A DNA stretch of 10,181 nucleotides from Candidatus Fermentithermobacillaceae bacterium UBA3951 (GTDB taxonomy: Bacteria; Bacillota; Sulfobacillia; Fermentithermobacillales; Fermentithermobacillaceae): positions 2,185-12,365 of the forward strand of contig DGDN01000004.1 in the NCBI GenBank assembly GCA_002385465.1. Reading direction: 5' to 3'. The position numbers and the translations under genes are program-made. Below, one piece after another: positions 6,864 to 10,181 of this stretch (position 1 is the stretch's first letter; each line of letters starts with the position of its first letter). Under the pieces are notes generated by a model. It saw only the letters and a list, made by a program, of their open reading frames with translations, was not told the origin of the DNA and made no database searches.

Positions 6864-7067
6864 CTACTTGTAGGGAATAAGGGTCCGGATCCTCTTCTCG
6901 TGGACCTTCGTTATCCCTGAATCCTTCTTCAGGCGACGCCTTCTTGCAGCGTCTTTGCCCTCCAGCCTGTGGCTGTGGCCTGAATGGAAGTGACGTATCT
7001 TGCCGGTTCCGGTCACGAAAAAGCGCTTCTTAGCCCCGCTATGGGTCTTCATCTTGTTCTTGGCCAC
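6864..7067 (-). CDS. rpmI: Large ribosomal subunit protein bL35
   Basis: 67-aa basic protein of the 50S subunit. MAKNKMKTHSGAKKRFFVTG, KIRHFHSGHSHRLEGKD and ARRRRLKK...IRTLIPYK match the whole family; the length is usual (about 64-67 aa). The start codon is GTG at 7067, read as Met, directly before GCC AAG AAC, with AGAGGGAG about 10 bases upstream. It follows infC after 27 bases and is expected to be co-transcribed with infC and rplT. Confidence 0.98.
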   Translation of the reverse strand: MAKNKMKTHSGAKKRFFVTGTGKIRHFHSGHSHRLEGKDAARRRRLKKDSGITKVHEKRIRTLIPYK

Positions 7068-7094
7068 TATGGAACATCTCCCTCTGACGACAGC

Positions 7095-7670
7095 TCATGC
7101 TTCTTTCGGCTCCTCCGCCTTCGACTTCTCTGCGGGCGGCTTTGAGCTCTGGCTTGGCGCCTGAGGCCTGGGTGAAAGCACCATTGTCATGTTGCGTCCT
7201 TCGATCCTAGGCGCTCTCTCCACAATACAAATGTCCTTTACCCGCTCAAGGAGTCTCTCGAGAACCCTCTGACCGTTCTCGATATGGGCCATCTCCCTGC
7301 CCCGGAACATGATTGTCGCCTTTACCTTGTCACCTTCACGAAGAAACCTCTCCGCCGACCGCGCGCGCACCTCGAAATCGTGCTGGTCTATGGTGGGTCT
7401 CATCTTGACTTCCTTGACATCCTGCGTCTTCTGCCTCCGCCGGGCCTCTCTGGCGCGCTTTGACTGCTCGTACTTCCACTTGGAATAGTCCATAATACGG
7501 CATACCGGCGGTCTGGCCTGCGCCGCCACCTCGACCAGGTCGAGGCCCCTCTCGCGGGCGATCCTCAGGGCTTCGTGGGTAGGTACGATGCCCAACTGCT
7601 CCCCGTCTGGGGAAACCAACCTTACCTCTCTCACCCGGATCTGTTCGTTGACCCTTAGGTCCTGACTAAT
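7095..7670 (-). CDS. infC: Translation initiation factor IF-3 (AUU start)
   Basis: IF-3 binds the 30S subunit, keeps it apart from 50S and checks the start codon and initiator tRNA. The frame encodes LRVNEQIRVREVRL..., the conserved beginning of the N-domain, then the family signature RIMDYSKWKYEQSKRARE (about residues 58-75), a linker, and the C-domain to about residue 168, ending MVLSPR. A Pro/Ser/Lys/Glu-rich tail of roughly 23 residues follows. The first GTG (7634) would remove the conserved NEQIR segment. Upstream there is no ATG, GTG or TTG before an in-frame TGA at 7703-7701. ATT at 7670 has GAGGGGAGG nine bases before it and gives 191 aa. An AUU start is the classic IF-3 autoregulation device, since IF-3 discriminates against such codons. 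A CTG at 7679 is possible but overlaps too closely with the ribosome site. Confidence 0.95.
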   Translation of the reverse strand: MSQDLRVNEQIRVREVRLVSPDGEQLGIVPTHEALRIARERGLDLVEVAAQARPPVCRIMDYSKWKYEQSKRAREARRRQKTQDVKEVKMRPTIDQHDFEVRARSAERFLREGDKVKATIMFRGREMAHIENGQRVLERLLERVKDICIVERAPRIEGRNMTMVLSPRPQAPSQSSKPPAEKSKAEEPKEA

Positions 7671-7892
7671 ACTTTTCAGCCTCCCCTCTGCCCTTTCTAA
7701 TCAAGATGGGCGGGTTACCACCCGCCCACAGAAACCGCCGCATGCTAAAAAGCATAGATAAGCGACGAACCTCTATCTGTGAACCTTGCCGGCTCGGCGA
7801 GCCGTAAGGTGAGAAGCGGATGGCTTCTGCTTCATTGTCGGCGCAAAATCTGCGCACTCCTACATACTATACAGGATGGCGCCGGATGTCAA
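7671..7892 (-). promoter_or_regulatory. Promoter and structured leader of infC-rpmI-rplT (probable L20-type leader)
   Basis: A consensus -35 TTGACA (7892-7887) is followed by TATAGT at 15 bases or TAGTAT at 17 bases (within 7871-7864). The transcript of about 190 bases before the infC AUU holds several possible stems: GCGCA/TGCGC, AGAAGC/GCTTCT, GGCTC/GAGCC, an outer CACAGA/TCTGTG enclosing ATAGA/TCTAT and ATGCT/AGCAT, and a strong GGGCGGG/CCCGCCC hairpin (7726-7707) about 16 bases before the Shine-Dalgarno. In Bacillus and relatives this operon is controlled by L20 binding its leader. Location and folding potential fit that class, but I could not match a specific L20 consensus. The GC hairpin lacks a real T-run (ATCTTGATT follows). 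Confidence 0.55.
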
Positions 7893-7896
7893 AATC

Positions 7897-7913
7897 AAAC
7901 TGCCGGTCAGTTT
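7897..7913 (-). terminator. Weak intrinsic terminator after thrS
   Basis: AAACTG (7913-7908) pairs with CAGTTT (7902-7897) around a 5-base loop, followed by GATTTT. The stem is only 6 bp and AT-rich at its base, so read-through is likely. The trailing T-run overlaps the -35 box of the infC promoter. A second small hairpin, CGTCG/CGACG, lies closer to the thrS stop but has no T-run. Confidence 0.4.
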
Positions 7914-7972
7914 CAACCCGTTGCCCTTGACTTGCGTCGGGACGACGGTCGGCCGCCATTCAGTTAAGGCAC

Positions 7973-9934
7973 TTATTCCTTCTCCGACCGCCCCATAAGC
8001 GGCAGAAGCGCCTTGGCGCGCGCCTCTTCGCCCGCTCTCGCCATGAACTCCTCGAGCGCGAAGGACCCCAGGTCGCCCAGCGAGCGGTGGCGCACGGAAA
8101 CCGTGCCGTTTTCGGCTTCCCTCGCACCGACTATGAGCATGTAGGGTACCTTCTGGAGCTGGGCCTGCCTTATCTTGTACCCCATTTTCTCGGCGCCCAG
8201 GTCACAATCCACCCGGAACCCCCGTTCCTTCAGCGCTTCCGTGACTTTCAGGGCGTATTCAGCCTGCTTCTCTGAAACCGGGATCACGGCGACCTGCGTC
8301 GGCGAGAGCCAGAGCGGGAAGGCTCCGGCGTAGTGCTCGACCAAGCCCGCCACAAACCTCTCCATGCTGCCCAAGACGGTCCTGTGGATCATGACCGGCC
8401 TGTGCTTCGCGCCGTCCTCGCCGATGTAGCTTATGTCAAACCGCTCGGGGAGGTTGAAGTCCACCTGGATTGTCGGCCCCTGCCAGAGCCTCCCCAAGGC
8501 ATCCTTAATCTTGATGTCAATTGCGGGGCCGTAGAACTTCGCCTCTCCCAGGTCGATCTTGTACTCAAGGTTCTTGCGCTTGAGCGCCGCGGCAAGGGCC
8601 GCCTCGCCCATCTCCCACACCGAATCGTCCCCCGCATACTTGGCTTTGTCCTCAGGATCGCGTACCGAGAGCATGCAGTAGTACTCGCTGTACCCGAACA
8701 CGCCGAGCATGTACTGGGTAAGGTCCAAGACCCCGACGATCTCGTCCTCAAGCTGCTCCGGCGTGCAGAATAGGTGGGCATCGTCCTGCGTGAACCCGCG
8801 GACACGGAGGGCGCCGTGAAGCACCCCCGATCGCTCAAACCTGTAGACCGTCCCGAGCTCGCCCATCCTCATGGGGAGGTCGCGGTAGCTCCTGGTCGCG
8901 TTCTTGAACATCAAGATGTGGAACGGGCAGTTCATGGGCTTGAGCAGGTACTCCACTTCCTCGACAGCCATGGGCGAGTACATGTTGTCCTTGTACCAGT
9001 TCCAGTGTCCCGACGTCTTCCAGAGTTCCAGTTTGGCAATGTGCGGCGAGTAGACGATATCGTATCCTTTCTTCCTGTGCTCTTCTCTCCAGAAGTTCTC
9101 GATGATCTCGCGGATGAGCGCGCCTTTGGGATGCCAATACACAAGCCCCGGTCCGCCCTCTTCCTGGATGCTGAAAAGATCCAGTTCCTTGCCGAGCCTT
9201 CTGTGATCCCGTTTCTTGATTTCCTCAAGCCGGTCGAGATGGGCCTTAAGGTCTTCTTGCTTTACGAAGGCCGTGCCGTAGATCCTCTGAAGCATGGGCA
9301 GTTTCTCGTCTCCGCGCCAGTAGGCGCCGGCCACGCTGAGGAGTTTGAAGGCCTTTACCATCCCCGTGGAAACCGCGTGAGGGCCTCTGCAGAGGTCCAC
9401 GAATTCGCCCTGGCGGTAGAGAGAGATGGGCTCGCCTTCGGGCAGTTCTTCCAGGAGTTCTTCCTTGTAGGGCTCATCCATATCTCGGAAAAGCTTTCTG
9501 GCCGACTCCCTGTCAATCTCTTCTCTCACGACGGGCAGGTTCTCCGAGACGATCTTCTTCATCTCCGCTTCGATTTTCTCGAGGTCCTCGGGAGTGAAGG
9601 GAGTCGGTACGTCAAAATCGTAGTAGAACCCGTCCTCGATGGCAGGGCCGATCGCCAGCTTCGCCTCGGGGCGCAAACGCTTCACGGCTTGGGCGAGGAT
9701 GTGCGCCGCAGTATGCCTGAGCGCCCACCTGGCCCTTTCGTCGTCGAACGTGAGCGGCACAACGCTGCAGCTTCCGGTCAGCTGTGCCCTAAGCTCCCTG
9801 GCCTCGTCACCTTCGCCAACCATGAGGACGTCGTTCTTCCACCCGAAAGCCTTCTTGACGTCCAGGTAGGTGCTGCCGCTCTCCAAGACGCAGGATCTGT
9901 CTTCCCATCTCACTTCATACCCTTTTTCCGCCAT
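7973..9934 (-). CDS. thrS: Threonine--tRNA ligase
   Basis: 653-aa class II synthetase that charges tRNA-Thr and hydrolyses mischarged Ser-tRNA-Thr. Domains in order: N-terminal TGS domain (about 1-62); the editing domain (about 63-225) with HTAAH (His74, His78) and CRGPH (Cys182, His186), all editing residues present; the catalytic core (about 245-540) with the zinc ligands Cys336 in KPMNCPFH, His387 in FTQDDAHLF and His517 in VMIHRTVLGS, motif 2 around YRFERSG...RGFTQDD, and motif 3 in RTVLGSMERF; and the anticodon-binding domain (about 545-640, from TQVAVIPVSE). Length is normal. ATG at 9934 is chosen because GAGGAGG lies 8 bases upstream. The frame is open for 21 more codons, but these run back into the T-box terminator. 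Expression is controlled by the upstream T-box. The gene is probably a separate transcript from infC. Confidence 0.98.
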   Translation of the reverse strand: MAEKGYEVRWEDRSCVLESGSTYLDVKKAFGWKNDVLMVGEGDEARELRAQLTGSCSVVPLTFDDERARWALRHTAAHILAQAVKRLRPEAKLAIGPAIEDGFYYDFDVPTPFTPEDLEKIEAEMKKIVSENLPVVREEIDRESARKLFRDMDEPYKEELLEELPEGEPISLYRQGEFVDLCRGPHAVSTGMVKAFKLLSVAGAYWRGDEKLPMLQRIYGTAFVKQEDLKAHLDRLEEIKKRDHRRLGKELDLFSIQEEGGPGLVYWHPKGALIREIIENFWREEHRKKGYDIVYSPHIAKLELWKTSGHWNWYKDNMYSPMAVEEVEYLLKPMNCPFHILMFKNATRSYRDLPMRMGELGTVYRFERSGVLHGALRVRGFTQDDAHLFCTPEQLEDEIVGVLDLTQYMLGVFGYSEYYCMLSVRDPEDKAKYAGDDSVWEMGEAALAAALKRKNLEYKIDLGEAKFYGPAIDIKIKDALGRLWQGPTIQVDFNLPERFDISYIGEDGAKHRPVMIHRTVLGSMERFVAGLVEHYAGAFPLWLSPTQVAVIPVSEKQAEYALKVTEALKERGFRVDCDLGAEKMGYKIRQAQLQKVPYMLIVGAREAENGTVSVRHRSLGDLGSFALEEFMARAGEEARAKALLPLMGRSEKE

Positions 9935-9977
9935 CGCTCTCTCCTCCTCACTCTTCCTTACCCTTGAGAACTCAATG

Positions 9978-10008
9978 AAAAAACCCCGTCCCGTCAAGGG
10001 GCGGGGTT
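9978..10008 (-). terminator. T-box attenuator terminator of thrS
   Basis: AACCCCG (10008-10002) pairs with CGGGGTT (9988-9982), and inside it CCC with GGG next to a bulged A, followed by a run of six T (9983-9978). It follows the T-box sequence without a gap. The thrS ATG lies 43 bases downstream. Confidence 0.92.
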
Positions 10009-10162
10009 CCGCGGTTCCACCCTAGTTCAGCCGCTTGATGGGGCCTCGTCGTGCTCCCGCTCGAACCCAGTTCGAGTCCTAGGGAAGTTGTACGATACCT
10101 AGCTGGAGTCCTTCTGGACCCCTCTTTCGCAGGGCCTTCCGGACAGCGGCTCTCTCCAGGCT
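9978..10162 (-). ncRNA. T-box riboswitch (tRNA-Thr) controlling thrS, 5' end cut at the contig end
   Basis: The minus strand contains the consensus T-box AGGGTGGAACCGCGG (10023-10009). Its UGGA would pair with a UCCA 3' end, fitting a U73 tRNA-Thr as found in Firmicutes. A hairpin CTCGAAC/GTTCGAG with loop TGG is a good stem III. The best candidate specifier is ACU (10109-10107), a Thr codon, directly before CCAG (10106-10103), which can close stem I with CTGG (10159-10156). A loop containing CTGCGAAAG lies between. The detailed stem I fold is less clear than for pheS. The sequence upstream of stem I, including the promoter, is missing because adapter sequence begins at 10163. Confidence 0.9.
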
Positions 10163-10181
10163 CTGTCTCTTATACACATCT
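10163..10181. other. Tn5/Nextera mosaic-end adapter remnant
   Basis: The last 19 bases, CTGTCTCTTATACACATCT, are identical to the Tn5 19-bp mosaic end used in transposase-based (Nextera) libraries. On the minus strand it reads adapter then insert, exactly as at the start of a tagmented fragment, and it stops at the final base. It is almost certainly library adapter and not genomic DNA. Confidence 0.95.

Noticed and set aside
7741..7755. ATGCT/AGCAT hairpin in the infC leader as a terminator
   Set aside because: The stem is only 5 bp and its T-rich part is in the loop, not after the stem.
8774..9967. 397-codon open frame on the plus strand opposite thrS
   Set aside because: It lies wholly antisense to a fully canonical thrS, has no recognisable motifs, and long antisense frames are common in GC-rich DNA.
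9935..9997. Upstream extension of thrS by 21 codons
   Set aside because: The extension translates the T-box terminator and its U-run; the ATG at 9934 has a strong GAGGAGG at proper distance.
10163..10181. Genuine Tn5 or IS50 end
   Set aside because: The 19-mer is the engineered mosaic end, sits exactly at the contig terminus, and no transposase sequence is present.

Overview
The window looks like a contig end from a fairly GC-rich member of the Firmicutes (Bacillota, clostridial or related lineage). The evidence is two T-box leaders upstream of aminoacyl-tRNA synthetase genes, strong Shine-Dalgarno sites, the order thrS / infC-rpmI-rplT / TrmH-family methyltransferase / pheS-pheT, and a YqzL-like small protein. 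No genus can be named from the sequence alone. All genes lie on the minus strand, so the window reads from right to left.

Right end (9935-10181): the thrS T-box leader (candidate specifier ACU, T-box AGGGTGGAACCGCGG, then an intrinsic terminator). It is cut at its 5' side by a 19-bp sequence identical to the Tn5/Nextera mosaic end, which is almost certainly library adapter left on the contig. thrS (7973-9934) follows. Next is a 302-bp gap with a weak terminator, a promoter with a consensus -35 box and a structured leader that probably belongs to the L20-controlled class. It leads into infC (AUU start), rpmI and rplT, then a TrmH/SpoU-family rRNA methyltransferase gene.

Centre (5137-5635): an extended -10 promoter overlaps the 3' end of the methyltransferase gene and drives a 42-codon YqzL-like gene. 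After it comes a complete T-box leader (specifier UUC, T-box UGGUACC, 11-bp terminator) controlling pheS and pheT, which end at a terminator near 1543-1569.

Left end (1-1413): a GTG-started L,D-transpeptidase with a YkuD catalytic domain between two peptidoglycan-binding-like segments. It is followed after one base by a lipoprotein gene that runs off the window.

Most of the window is therefore translation machinery (two tRNA synthetases, IF3, L35, L20, one RNA methyltransferase), with charging of tRNA-Thr and tRNA-Phe sensed by transcription attenuation. The left end is a small cell-envelope pair. I see no mobile element, CRISPR array, tRNA or rRNA gene, and no convincing undescribed system. 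The points most worth a second look are the pheS start, the YqzL-like gene inserted before the pheS T-box, the transpeptidase-lipoprotein pair, and the adapter remnant.
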